Positions 29,513 through 37,146 of a stretch of DNA of 64,000 nt are shown here, one piece after another. Location: NCBI RefSeq assembly GCF_902498185.1, contig NZ_CABVIX010000001.1, positions 248,001 to 312,000 of the forward strand, written 5' to 3'. Position numbers and translations under genes: made by a program. This stretch comes from Pseudomonas fluorescens (GTDB taxonomy: Bacteria; Pseudomonadota; Gammaproteobacteria; Pseudomonadales; Pseudomonadaceae). Each line of letters starts with the position of its first letter. Within the stretch, counting starts at the first letter, position 1. The notes beneath the pieces were generated by a model. It did no database searches. It had not been told where the DNA came from and saw only the letters and a list, made by a program, of their open reading frames with translations.

Positions 29513-31414
29513 CTAGTGCTGCTCAGCCCGGGGAAACTCGGTGGCCGGCCTGCCATCGGCGTTATGTTGCAGCACCCGTTCCGGCTGACCCTCTTCATTG
29601 AAGAAAACCTGACCCAGGCCTGCGCTGTTCCATAGCCGCTCGCCGGCCTGGCTGTGGCTTGGCGTGCGCGGCACCACCTCCATGCGACGGCGCTTGGTGA
29701 ACCAGTTCAGGGGCGAGCGGGGCGCGTAGAGCCAGCGGTTGAGACGGTCGAACGTATCCAGCAGACGCTTGGGAAACTGGTTCTTGATGCCGCTGCTGGT
29801 GATCTGCCAAAGATGTGGGCTGCGCTGGCGATGGCGGATGCGCACTTCATAGACGAACGAGTAGTGCACGTCGCCCGACAGGATCACGTAGTGCCCCGGC
29901 GTGCGCGAATGGCGGAATATGTTGAGAATCACCTGAGCCGTGCCCCGGTGGGCCATCCAGTTTTCGGCATCCACCAGCAATGCGAAGCCCAGCCAGCTGA
30001 ACACCTGCTGTACCGATTCGATCAGCTTGACGCCGAAGATCGGCGCGGGTGACACGATGATTGCCGAAGGATGGTCGAGCAGCGCCTGTTGCAGCTCGCT
30101 CAGCGCTTCCCAGTCGAGCAGGCCTGAAGGCCGCTTGAGGCTGGTTTCGCTTCGCCAGCGCCGCGTGCGGGTATCGAGCACCAGCAGTGGCGGATTGCTC
30201 GGTAGCTCGAACTGCCAGCCTTGGAATCGCAGCAACTCTTCGATCAAGGCATCCTGAGCCAAGCTGTCCAGCCCATGCTTTTTCGCCTGCAGGCCTAGCT
30301 GTCGGCATTGTTCGGCCAGTCCTCTGCAGCGGTCCGGATCATTGCCCCAGCCCTGGCACAGCAGATAGCCCAGCAGGGCATTGCCAATGATCCGGCGCGA
30401 GAAGGGGTGGCCGTAGGCGGTTTCTTCCCACTGCGCCGAGAGGTTCCAGTCATCGGTGATGTCGTGATCGTCGAAGATCATCAGGCTGGGCAGATGCGCC
30501 AGCACCCGTGCCACCGGGCTCAACCCCTGCACGAAGGCCTCGATCAGCGGCTGTTCCTGGCGGTAGCGTGCCTGGCGCTTGGCAGTCAGGCCCTTGGGCA
30601 TGCTCGGCTGCACCAGGCTCCAGGGCACTGGTGACCAGACCAGCAGGTACATGGCCATGACCTCGGCGAAGGTCACCAGATGGTTGTCCGCATTGCTGCT
30701 GGTGAAAATCGGCTTGCGCGTGCCACCAAAGAAGCGCTCGCGCAGGCTCTTGTTGCTTTCCAGTGCCGGCAGCAGGTCGGCGCGGTGGTAATAGCACGCC
30801 GGATGCCGGTACAGCTCGTCACTGTTGCCGACCAGAGCTCCCTCCAGCTGCTCGCCGAACAGCCCTAGCCGCTCGATCAGCCCATGGATGGCGCGCAGCA
30901 TCGGCCCGGCGACGTCGTCGGCGTATACCTGGTCGCCGGTCATCAGCAACAGGGCAGGGCGCTCCTCGGGGCGTTGGCAATCCTGCAGCAGGCGGTCAGC
31001 ACATAGCAGCCCGTCGGCGGCCGGATGATGCGGTTTGCGGCACGAGCCGTGGAGCAACTGTTCGAGGCGGCCGCGCAGCACCAGGCTCGGGCGCTGGGTG
31101 CCCGGATAGAGCAGGTGGGGTGCCCATTGTGCGATGCCCTTGCTCCCCTCGGCGGTTGGCAGCATCAGGTCGTAATCGAGCTGGACGTCCACCGGGAGGG
31201 GTTGTGCGAACCGGATGTCGAGCAGGTGAACAAACGCCCGTTCGCCCACCGGGATCACCTGGCAGTCGACAGAGGCCTGGACGTCCGGGTGCTCCAGGAT
31301 GAATGCGGGTTGCAGCGGTCGCGAACCTACCAGCCAGATGGCCAGGCGCGTGGGTTCCAGGCGGCGCAGCACGGGGCCGGCCAGGACCTGGGGGAGCGGG
31401 GTGGTATCCGACAT
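29513..31414 (-). CDS. Alkaline phosphatase D-family metallophosphoesterase
   Basis: The 633-residue protein has metal-binding motifs of the PhoD-like family: LLMTGDQVYADDV, then SLMIFDDHDITDDWN, and late VILSGDVHYSF with the metal His. There is no signal peptide, so it is likely cytoplasmic, in contrast to secreted PhoD. An N-terminal beta-rich domain (residues 1-130) precedes the catalytic core. Substrate unknown. The start at 31414 (MSDTTPLPQ) is the likely one; an ATG nine codons earlier is possible. It converges with the STAS gene. Confidence 0.85.
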   Translation of the reverse strand: MSDTTPLPQVLAGPVLRRLEPTRLAIWLVGSRPLQPAFILEHPDVQASVDCQVIPVGERAFVHLLDIRFAQPLPVDVQLDYDLMLPTAEGSKGIAQWAPHLLYPGTQRPSLVLRGRLEQLLHGSCRKPHHPAADGLLCADRLLQDCQRPEERPALLLMTGDQVYADDVAGPMLRAIHGLIERLGLFGEQLEGALVGNSDELYRHPACYYHRADLLPALESNKSLRERFFGGTRKPIFTSSNADNHLVTFAEVMAMYLLVWSPVPWSLVQPSMPKGLTAKRQARYRQEQPLIEAFVQGLSPVARVLAHLPSLMIFDDHDITDDWNLSAQWEETAYGHPFSRRIIGNALLGYLLCQGWGNDPDRCRGLAEQCRQLGLQAKKHGLDSLAQDALIEELLRFQGWQFELPSNPPLLVLDTRTRRWRSETSLKRPSGLLDWEALSELQQALLDHPSAIIVSPAPIFGVKLIESVQQVFSWLGFALLVDAENWMAHRGTAQVILNIFRHSRTPGHYVILSGDVHYSFVYEVRIRHRQRSPHLWQITSSGIKNQFPKRLLDTFDRLNRWLYAPRSPLNWFTKRRRMEVVPRTPSHSQAGERLWNSAGLGQVFFNEEGQPERVLQHNADGRPATEFPRAEQH

Positions 31415-31544
31415 CGTTGACTCGGGTGAGGGTAAATGCAATCGCGGGGCACGTCGGCTTGCGACGTGCCCCGCGATGTCTTCCTGCGCGTTGCGGGTGA
31501 AAAATCCTGGGGATTCAGCCCGCTGCTGGCAAACCCAATATGTA

Positions 31545-32471
31545 TCAGGCTTTTTCAGCCATCACTTTCTCCAGTTTTTCCTGGTCCCGCGCGAACTGGC
31601 GAATGCCTTCGGCGAGCTTGTCGGTCGCCATGGCGTCCTCGTTCATCGCCCAGCGGAACTGGCTCTCGTTCAGTTGCTGGCGCGGTTCGCCTGCATTGCC
31701 GGGCTTGAGTATGCGCGGCAGATCGCCCTGGTCTTCGCTGAGTTGTTGCAGCAGTTCAGGGCTGATGGTCAGGCGGTCGCAGCCGGCCAGGTGCTCGATC
31801 TGGCCCAGGTTGCGGAAGCTCGCACCCATCACCACGGTGTCGTAGCCATTGGCCTTGTAGTAGTCGTAGATGCGTGTGACCGACTGCACGCCCGGGTCCT
31901 CGGCGCCCACGTATTCCTGGCCGGTGCTCTTCTTGTACCAGTCGTAGATGCGGCCCACGAACGGCGAAATCAGGAACACACCCGCGTCGGCGCAGGCCTG
32001 GGCCTGGGCAAAGGAGAACAGCAAGGTCAGGTTGGTCTGGATGCCCTCGCGCTCGAGCTTCTCGGCGGCGCGGATGCCTTCCCAGGTCGAGGCCAGCTTG
32101 ATCAGCACGCGGTCACGGCCCACGCCTGCAGCTTCGTACAGCTCGATCAGCTGGTGCGCCTTGGCCAGCAGCGCCGGCTCATCGAACGACAGGCGTGCAT
32201 CCACCTCGGTGGAAATCCGCCCCGGAATGACCTTGAGAATCCCCGACCCCACGGCCACCGCGAACTTGTCGCAGGCCAGGTCTACATTGCCCTTGGAGTC
32301 CGCCTTCACCTGCTTGAGCAGGTCGGCATAACCGTGGATGGCAGCAGCCTTGAGCAGCAGCGACGGGTTGGTGGTGGCATCGACCGGCTTGAGACGGGTG
32401 ATCGCATCCAGGTCGCCGGTGTCGGCAACCACGGTGGTGAACTGCTTGAGTTGTTCCAGCTTGGAGGTCAT
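31545..32471 (-). CDS. tal: Transaldolase
   Basis: The 308-residue class I transaldolase moves a dihydroxyacetone unit between sugar phosphates in the non-oxidative pentose phosphate pathway. The Schiff-base Lys lies in [27 protein letters not shown] and [27 protein letters not shown] (split here as two motifs) are conserved. The start at 32471 gives [11 protein letters not shown], as in relatives; the frame is open 11 codons further upstream. Confidence 0.97.
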   Translation of the reverse strand: MTSKLEQLKQFTTVVADTGDLDAITRLKPVDATTNPSLLLKAAAIHGYADLLKQVKADSKGNVDLACDKFAVAVGSGILKVIPGRISTEVDARLSFDEPALLAKAHQLIELYEAAGVGRDRVLIKLASTWEGIRAAEKLEREGIQTNLTLLFSFAQAQACADAGVFLISPFVGRIYDWYKKSTGQEYVGAEDPGVQSVTRIYDYYKANGYDTVVMGASFRNLGQIEHLAGCDRLTISPELLQQLSEDQGDLPRILKPGNAGEPRQQLNESQFRWAMNEDAMATDKLAEGIRQFARDQEKLEKVMAEKA

Positions 32472-32593
32472 GGGCGTGCTCTGTCCTGTGCAATGACTCG
32501 ACATTACCCCAGCCCTGTCGGCCGCTCAAGGGGCTGACGAGGCAGTAGGGAGAAGGATCAGTATACGAGTGGAAAGCGCGCCCTGGGTTCCCC

Positions 32594-33604
32594 TTAACGA
32601 CCTTGCAACAATTCGCCGGCCTGGTCGAGCAGCCCCAGCGGGTCATTGGTCTTGTGGATGTCCGCCGACAGCATCTGGCGGAAGCGCCGCGCCCCTGGGA
32701 AGCCCTGGCCCAGGCCGAGGATATGGCGCGTGATGTGGTGCATCGCGCCGCCAGCCTGCAGGTGCGCCACGATATACGGCCGCAGCCTGGCCAGCGCTTC
32801 GCTGCGGCTGATGACCGGCGCGTCGCTGCCAAACAGCCGCTGGTCCACTTCGGCCAGCACATAGGGATTGTGATACGCCTCGCGGCCCAGCATCACGCCA
32901 TCGAAGGTCTGCAGATGCGCCTCGCACTCCTCCAGCGTCTTGATGCCGCCATTGAGCACGAATTCCAGGTCCGGGAAATCCGTCTTCAGCCTTGCTGCAA
33001 CGTCGTAGCGAAGCGGCGGGATCTCACGGTTCTCCTTTGGCGACAGGCCCTCGAGGATCGCGATGCGCGCGTGCACCGTGAAACTGCGGCAGCCCGCGTC
33101 GCGCACCTGGCCGACGAAGTCGCACAGCTCGTCATAGCTGTCGCGGCCATTGATACCGATGCGGTGCTTGACCGTCACCGGGATCTCGACCGCATCGAGC
33201 ATTGCCTTCACGCAGTCGGCGACCAGGGCGGGGTGGCCCATGAGGCAAGCGCCGATCATGTTGTTCTGCACCCGATCGCTTGGGCAGCCGACGTTGAGGT
33301 TGACCTCGTCATAGCCCGATGTCTGCGCCAGGCGTGCGCAGGCTGCCAGGTCGGCCGGCACACTGCCGCCCAGCTGCAGCGCCAGCGGGTATTCGGCGGC
33401 GTCGTGCTGCAGGAAACGCTGGGCGTCGCCGTTGAGCAGGGCGCCGGTGGTGACCATCTCGGTGTAGAGCAGGGTGTGGCGGGAGAGCAGGCGCAGAAAG
33501 AAGCGGCAGTGGCGGTCGGTCCAGTCCATCATGGGGGCGACAGAAAACCTCCTAACGACCGGGTTGCTTAGGATTGCTGGGTTTTCTGCTTGAATCGTCG
33601 ACAT
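32594..33604 (-). CDS. dusA: tRNA-dihydrouridine(20/20a) synthase
   Basis: The 336-residue FMN enzyme reduces uridines 20/20a in tRNA D-loops. N-terminal RRFSVAPMMDWTDRHCR is the DusA signature. The catalytic Cys lies in NLNVGCPSDRVQ, and the phosphate-binding part in LNGGIKTLEEC. Start at 33604 with a GAGAGAA ribosome site. dusA is a known integration site for prophages and islands, which usually enter at its 5' end. Here accessory DNA begins within about 300 bases of that end, while the gene itself is intact. Confidence 0.96.
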   Translation of the reverse strand: MSTIQAENPAILSNPVVRRFSVAPMMDWTDRHCRFFLRLLSRHTLLYTEMVTTGALLNGDAQRFLQHDAAEYPLALQLGGSVPADLAACARLAQTSGYDEVNLNVGCPSDRVQNNMIGACLMGHPALVADCVKAMLDAVEIPVTVKHRIGINGRDSYDELCDFVGQVRDAGCRSFTVHARIAILEGLSPKENREIPPLRYDVAARLKTDFPDLEFVLNGGIKTLEECEAHLQTFDGVMLGREAYHNPYVLAEVDQRLFGSDAPVISRSEALARLRPYIVAHLQAGGAMHHITRHILGLGQGFPGARRFRQMLSADIHKTNDPLGLLDQAGELLQGR

Positions 33605-33649
33605 TTCGGTTCTCTCGTTTACTACCACTGCCCGATGGTTTTGCTTAAT

Positions 33650-33698
33650 TGCTACACCTCGTTGCTACGTTTCAGCAACTCATACCCATCGTGTAGCA
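33650..33698. repeat. Nested inverted repeat in the dusA 5' flank
   Basis: TGCTACAC (33650-33657) pairs with GTGTAGCA (33691-33698), and inside it GTTGCT (33661-33666) pairs with AGCAAC (33674-33679). On the minus strand it lies 46 bases upstream of the dusA start. It could be an mRNA leader structure or a recombinase binding site. The remaining bases of the 33605-33924 gap show no gene. Confidence 0.5.
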
Positions 33699-33893
33699 GA
33701 TTCATCGGGTCTGGCACACGCGGAGTGCGAGGACAGGTCCGCCCCGGATCCGGCGCGGGTCTGTGTGTTGAAAAAGGGTGCGGTAGTCTAGCAGAGGAGG
33801 CCTGAGCTGAATACTGAGGTAGTGAAAGGCATGTGACTGATGCAGACACTTAAGCATACGAGACTGATGTTTCTCACGGTCTGCGTTCTATTC

Positions 33894-33919
33894 TATACTT
33901 GGCTCATTTTAAGGAGGTG
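33894..33919 (+). promoter_or_regulatory. Candidate -10 element and strong ribosome site of the PIN cassette
   Basis: TATACT at 33894-33899 is a good -10, with only a weak -35 (TTCTCA, 33871-33876). AAGGAGGTG at 33911-33919 is a full-length Shine-Dalgarno sequence, rare in this window, 5 bases before the ATG. The -10 lies so close to the ATG that the transcript leader would be only about 20 bases. Confidence 0.55.
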
Positions 33920-33924
33920 GCATC

Positions 33925-34218
33925 ATGGCTGAATTAAATTTTGACGCGGCGGTTCTTGTTGCTCGTTCAAATATTGAAAAGCTGGTTCCAAAAGCGAAGA
34001 ATGTGACGCTTGAAGAGGCCATGATCTCTTCCGATGGAAAGCTCTACGAGATTACATTTAGTTACGATCTTGAGCGGGAAAATAGCGCCAGCGGAGCCGC
34101 TGTTGACAATATCGCGAAGCTTGCGAGCCTGATGGGGCGGAGAAGGGAGTACAAAGTTTTTCTGGTTGATGCGGGAAATAATGAATTTAGGGGGTTCAGG
34201 GCCTACAAGGAGAAGTAG
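33925..34218 (+). CDS. Hypothetical partner of PIN-domain gene
   Basis: The 97-residue soluble protein begins MAELNFDAAVLVARSNIEKL. I do not recognise the family. The second half is beta-rich and basic (LMGRRREYKVFLVDAGNNEFRGFRAYKEK). Codon use is AT-richer than the core genes, a sign of transfer. It ends 2 bases before the PIN gene, so the two form one transcript. By position it could be the antitoxin of a PIN toxin, but it lacks the ribbon-helix-helix or AbrB fold usual for such antitoxins. Confidence 0.7.
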   Translation: MAELNFDAAVLVARSNIEKLVPKAKNVTLEEAMISSDGKLYEITFSYDLERENSASGAAVDNIAKLASLMGRRREYKVFLVDAGNNEFRGFRAYKEK

Positions 34219-34220
34219 TC

Positions 34221-34697
34221 TTGAGTAGCAAGGGGCTGATTATTGACACCAATCTCCTTCTACTGCTTGTGATAGGGTCTGTAGAAGAGGGCAGGCATAT
34301 TCGAAACTCCAACAGGCTTAATGCCTATAGCAAGGACGACTTTGATGTCGTTGCCCAGTTTATGGGTAAATTTAATGATGTCTTTATCACCCCCTATATT
34401 GCTGCGGAGGTGTCGAATCTGATTGACTTGAATGGATATGCCAGGGACTCGGCGTTTCAGATTGTCAGGGTTTTGTTGGATGAGTTCAAGCAGGTAGAAG
34501 TTGATCTATCGAAGGACGCCGCTTCTGACTCATTTTTGATTTATGGCTTGACGGATAATTCGCTGATAGATTTGGTTTCGGATTATACGGTCATCACCAA
34601 TGACGCAAGGTTGCTTGGGCCGCTGTTTGCGGCTAGCCCGGACAACGTTATTCCCTTTGAATTTGCGAAGAGTCTGGTAGACACCGGTAGATCTTAG
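34221..34697 (+). CDS. PIN-domain protein, putative ribonuclease
   Basis: The 158-residue protein shows a full PIN acidic set: Asp9 in GLIIDTNLLLLL, Glu63 in AAEVSNL, Asp112 in GLTDNSLIDL and Asp128 in VITNDARLLG. All four metal ligands appear present, so nuclease activity is plausible. The start is TTG at 34221, 2 bases after the previous stop; no ATG fits upstream. GC is low relative to neighbours. It may be a toxin, or an RNA-processing enzyme of a mobile defence cassette. The pair is not one I recognise as named. Confidence 0.72.
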   Translation: MSSKGLIIDTNLLLLLVIGSVEEGRHIRNSNRLNAYSKDDFDVVAQFMGKFNDVFITPYIAAEVSNLIDLNGYARDSAFQIVRVLLDEFKQVEVDLSKDAASDSFLIYGLTDNSLIDLVSDYTVITNDARLLGPLFAASPDNVIPFEFAKSLVDTGRS

Positions 34698-34749
34698 GCT
34701 CTGTACGAAATCTTGAGAAACAAGGCGAAGCCACAAACTTCCTTAATCT

Positions 34750-34932
34750 CTTGAAGACACTCTGGTCCAGGCGTCCGAATATCTTGTCCGTGCGCTCACG
34801 GTGGCGCAGCAGGTGATCTTGTCGAGCCCCAAACCTAGTGAACAGGTTCTCGCGCTGGCGACGATGCATGAAATCGATGCGGCGCATGGGCTTGTGGAAC
34901 TGGCGTTGAGCCAGGTGCAAGCACGGCACTGA
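34750..34932 (+). pseudogene. 5'-truncated DUF6124-family gene copy
   Basis: In frame it reads LEDTLVQASEYLVRALTVAQ and on to LSQVQARH-stop. This is nearly the same as the last 60 residues of the intact gene at 35556-35789. The first 17 codons, the start and the leader are missing, replaced by unrelated sequence from 34698. Homology continues about 50 bases past the stop. This is the remnant of a tandem duplication. Confidence 0.85.
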
Positions 34933-35369
34933 TAGCTAACGAAGATGGGCCGGTCTTGGCTCGGGATCGGCTTCGTTCTCTGGAAACTGGAGACGAAGGC
35001 ATATTTGTGTGAGCGTGTGGCTAAGATTGCGGCTGGTGCGGCGAGGATAAGGCTTCAGGAGAGGGCAGCGGCACTGGAGCAAAGCCAGCATTTAGCAAAC
35101 CTCAGAAAGAAGGAGACCCCGCAGAACGGGGTCCTCTCAATGCCTAGTCTCATTACCGTTTCTGTATCCCGGGCTTGGAGGTTCCTAGGGCTGCCGGGAC
35201 AGCTGACCAAGCGCTTGCTCCATAGACCAGGTCCTAATAAACGTAAAAAGTTCAGACTTCGCCTATATCGTGTAGGACATTTCCGAATTATCCTGCTATC
35301 GCCTTCAGGCGCTTGCGGTGGTCTTGTTGCGGGTCTAGTCTCGGCCGGTCGTTGGAAATACAACGACTC
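34933..35369 (+). other. Decayed spacer between DUF6124 copies
   Basis: The first 50 bases match the spacer that follows the intact DUF6124 gene (GGGCCGGTC, GGGATCGGCTTCGTT, AAGGCATAT). The DUF3077 start codon expected next is lost. A frame of 147 codons crosses the region but looks accidental. A small hairpin ACCCCG/CGGGGT lies at 35116-35132, and GTCGTTG/CAACGAC (35348-35367) lies just before the leader. Confidence 0.55.
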
Positions 35370-35528
35370 GGTTTTGACAGACCGATAGGAACCAAACGCA
35401 TGCGCGACCGTGTTATGGCGGCTGTGCGTGGGGCACTTCGGTGCGCCGGTCTTTTCTCGTTTGTTCCCCGGTCTGTCAACCCGCGTACAGCTGCCACCTT
35501 TCTGTTTGACAGCAGGCTTGTGGCAGCT
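35370..35528 (+). ncRNA. Structured leader (candidate RNA switch) of DUF6124 gene, copy 1
   Basis: Arm A GGTTTTGACAGACC (35370-35383) can pair with A' GGTCTGTCAACC (35470-35481). Arm B TGGCGGCTGTGCGTGGG (35416-35432) pairs over all 17 bases with B' CCCGCGTACAGCTGCCA (35480-35496), using three G-U pairs. Between them is a GCAC-TTCG-GTGC tetraloop hairpin (35433-35444). B' can also pair with a third arm: AGCTGCCAC (35489-35497) with GTGGCAGCT (35520-35528), 28 bases before the start codon. The A-B-A'-B' order allows a pseudoknot or alternative folds. Arms recur in copy 2. That it acts as RNA is inference. Confidence 0.55.
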
Positions 35529-35555
35529 CCACCTTGAACATACGAGAGCTACGCC

Positions 35556-35789
35556 ATGTTGAAGATCGTTCCCGATCCTCCCCGTTTCAACAATTCTCCT
35601 CAAACTCTTGAAGACACGCTGGTCCAGGCGTCCGAATACCTTGTCTGTGCGCTCACTGTGGCGCAGCAGGTGATTTTGGCGAGCCCCAAACCTAGCGAGC
35701 AGGTTCTCGCGCTGGCGACGATGCATGAAATCGATGCGGCGCATGGACTTGTGGAGCTGGCGCTAAGCCAGGTTCAAGCGCGGCATTGA
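35556..35789 (+). CDS. DUF6124-family small protein
   Basis: The 77-residue protein begins MLKIVPDPPRFNNSPQ and has a long helical body (EDTLVQASEYLVCALTVAQQVILASPKPSEQVLALATMHEI in part). It belongs to a small family seen in multiple copies in pseudomonad genomes, usually beside DUF3077 genes; no function is known. GAGAG precedes the ATG by 7 bases. The structured leader ends 27 bases upstream. A truncated copy lies at 34750. The DUF3077 gene follows after 71 bases. Confidence 0.8.
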   Translation: MLKIVPDPPRFNNSPQTLEDTLVQASEYLVCALTVAQQVILASPKPSEQVLALATMHEIDAAHGLVELALSQVQARH

Positions 35790-35860
35790 ATAGCTGACGA
35801 TGGCGGGCCGGTCCTGGTTCGGGATCGGCTTCGTTGTCTGGAATTTTCAGAGGAAGGCAT

Positions 35861-36136
35861 ATGAACGGCAATTCGCGAGACAAGACGAGGACGGCAGGGA
35901 AGGTGACATTTTGTAAGGGCGAAGGCGCGCAGCGGCTCTTTCGCGTGGAGCCGGGGATCGCAAGCGACTACGCGCTCGAGCAGGCCTCCATGCTGATGGG
36001 CTGCGTCCGGGAACTGACCTTCATTGGGGTGATGGACAATGAGAGCAACTCGATGTGGGCTGCGCACTATCTGAGTTCGATGGCCAAGGCGTTGGTTGAT
36101 GACGTGGAAATTGGCGCGCGTGACCGAGGCCGGTGA
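35861..36136 (+). CDS. DUF3077-family small protein
   Basis: The 91-residue protein matches the DUF3077 pattern: TFCKGEGAQRLFRVEPGIAS, then DYALEQASMLMGCVRELTF and a C-terminal helix (MWAAHYLSSMAKALVDDVEI). DUF3077 proteins occur in many copies in fluorescent pseudomonads and have no known role. The ATG at 35861 has AGAGGAAGG upstream and is preferred to a TTG at 35834. It forms a two-gene module with the DUF6124 gene. A terminator-like hairpin follows at 36221. Confidence 0.85.
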   Translation: MNGNSRDKTRTAGKVTFCKGEGAQRLFRVEPGIASDYALEQASMLMGCVRELTFIGVMDNESNSMWAAHYLSSMAKALVDDVEIGARDRGR

Positions 36137-36220
36137 TAGGCGTTGGATGGATTTACGGGCATTAGACACAGAGCCTAGGCTGGCCCTGGACGGCCGTTCG
36201 GCACAAACCACATCCCATCA

Positions 36221-36243
36221 AAAGCCTGCTGAATGCGGGCTTT
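36221..36243. terminator. Bidirectional terminator between DUF3077 and XRE genes
   Basis: 9-bp stem AAAGCCTGC/GCGGGCTTT with one G-T pair, a TGAAT loop and TTTT after it; A-tract on the other side. It separates convergent genes. Confidence 0.75.
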
Positions 36244-36254
36244 TCGGCTATCGA

Positions 36255-36506
36255 TCAATTCAATGCAGCAAGTACATGCTCAGGGTTGCTGTGGATCGCT
36301 TGGAGCAGCGCCCGGGCTGGCCCTTCGGGTTCGCGGCGTCCTTGCTCCCAATTCCGTAGAGTTCCCACTGCTACATCAATGCGTTTAGCAAACATGGCTT
36401 GGGAGAGCCCAGTTGCTTGGCGGATCTTCTTGACCTGAACCGCGTCAACGTGGAATTCACGCGATGGCTGACGCTCACCACGATCGATCTCATCTATCTG
36501 GGTCAT
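36255..36506 (-). CDS. XRE-family antitoxin-like regulator, probably frameshifted at its 5' end
   Basis: The 83-residue protein has a Cro/C1 helix-turn-helix (VKKIRQATGLSQAMFAKRIDVAVGTLRNWEQ in part) typical of NadS/HigA-type antitoxins and ends NPEHVLAALN. Relatives begin about 12 residues earlier. Those residues (MEKNLLDRLVEA) are present at 36541-36506 but one base out of frame: GAAGCATGA puts a stop exactly where the frame should continue. So a one-base deletion seems to have cut the normal start, leaving the internal ATG. No toxin gene lies next to it; the upstream space holds leader copy 2. Confidence 0.7.
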   Translation of the reverse strand: MTQIDEIDRGERQPSREFHVDAVQVKKIRQATGLSQAMFAKRIDVAVGTLRNWEQGRREPEGPARALLQAIHSNPEHVLAALN

Positions 36507-36583
36507 GCTTCCACAAGACGATCGAGGAGATTCTTTTCCATTATTTCCACCCTTCTCGACCAGCCGTTGCTCATCAGCGACCG

Positions 36584-36709
36584 GGTTTTGACAGACCTTT
36601 CAAATGGAATCCCTCATAGCTTCCGTGTTCATGGCGGCTGTGCGTGGGGCACCTCAGGATGCGCCGGGTTTCTTCGTTTACCAGTCTGTCAACCCGCGTA
36701 CAGCTGCCA
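36584..36709 (+). ncRNA. Structured leader copy 2, orphan
   Basis: Arms A (36584-36597), B (36632-36648), A' (36683-36694) and B' (36693-36709) are present in the same order as copy 1. A, B and B' are identical over 14, 17 and 17 bases; A' differs only at its first base. The sequence between the arms differs. The third arm B'' and the following gene are missing; an IS5-family remnant begins within 45 bases. This looks like a leader that lost its gene. Confidence 0.5.
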
Positions 36710-36751
36710 CCTATTGGGCGGATTCAACCGGTCGTCGCAACACTGGATTGG

Positions 36752-36871
36752 CACCAGCCCTGACGTGGCATCGACGCCAATGTGGGCCTTCATTCCGAAG
36801 TGCCACTGATTACCTTTTTTAGCCTGATGCATCTCGGGATCACGCTTGCCTTCTCGGTTCTTGACCGAGGG
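36752..36871 (-). pseudogene. IS5-family transposase fragment
   Basis: On the minus strand, 36871 to 36752 read [15 protein letters not shown] then [19 protein letters not shown] and TSGLV. The motif [16 protein letters not shown] is diagnostic of IS5-group transposases. Both ends of the gene are missing, so it is a dead internal fragment. It directly follows leader copy 2 and probably destroyed the module there. The rest of 36710-36985 shows no gene. Confidence 0.85.
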
Positions 36872-36985
36872 CGGGCTATTTTTGCAGCGGCTCCCTAGTT
36901 GTGGGCGACCATCAAGGCATCCTCCAGCGCACCGACTACATCTTGTTTTAAATGGCTGGGCTACATCCAGCCCGCCAATAAAGCT

Positions 36986-37029
36986 AAGCCTGTTATATAT
37001 TCCATAACGGAATATATAACAGGCTTTTT
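36986..37029. terminator. Perfect 18-bp AT-rich inverted repeat with T-run
   Basis: AAGCCTGTTATATATTCC (36986-37003) and its exact complement (37009-37026) flank a 5-base loop ATAAC, followed by TTTTTATTATTTT. It works as a strong terminator on paper, yet no intact gene ends just before it. The composition is far from that of the core genome. It could instead be an operator or an old element end ahead of the AraC gene. Confidence 0.7.
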
Positions 37030-37146
37030 ATTATTTTAGTTTTTTTGGCATAGGCCGCTAAATGATCGCTAAGCGGGTGCACCGTCCGACGGCTAATAGT
37101 TGGATCTGAGCGTTCCCGACGAGATTAATCTGAATCGGAGCCCCCC

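Noticed and set aside
34945-35388. Possible 147-residue gene between the DUF6124 copies
   Set aside because: It begins inside duplicated spacer, runs through hairpin sequence into the leader, and has no ribosome site or family likeness.
35401-35537. Small peptide frame inside the leader (MAAVRGALRCAG...), with a similar one in copy 2
   Set aside because: The shared residues fall on the pairing arms, and the two peptides differ elsewhere in length and sequence. RNA pairing explains the conservation better, though a leader peptide is not excluded.
34695-36177. 10-bp inverted repeat TAGGCTCTGT/ACAGAGCCTA flanking the DUF6124-DUF3077 region, like insertion-sequence ends
   Set aside because: No transposase between, no target-site duplication seen, and a 10-bp match is weak evidence; kept only as a note.
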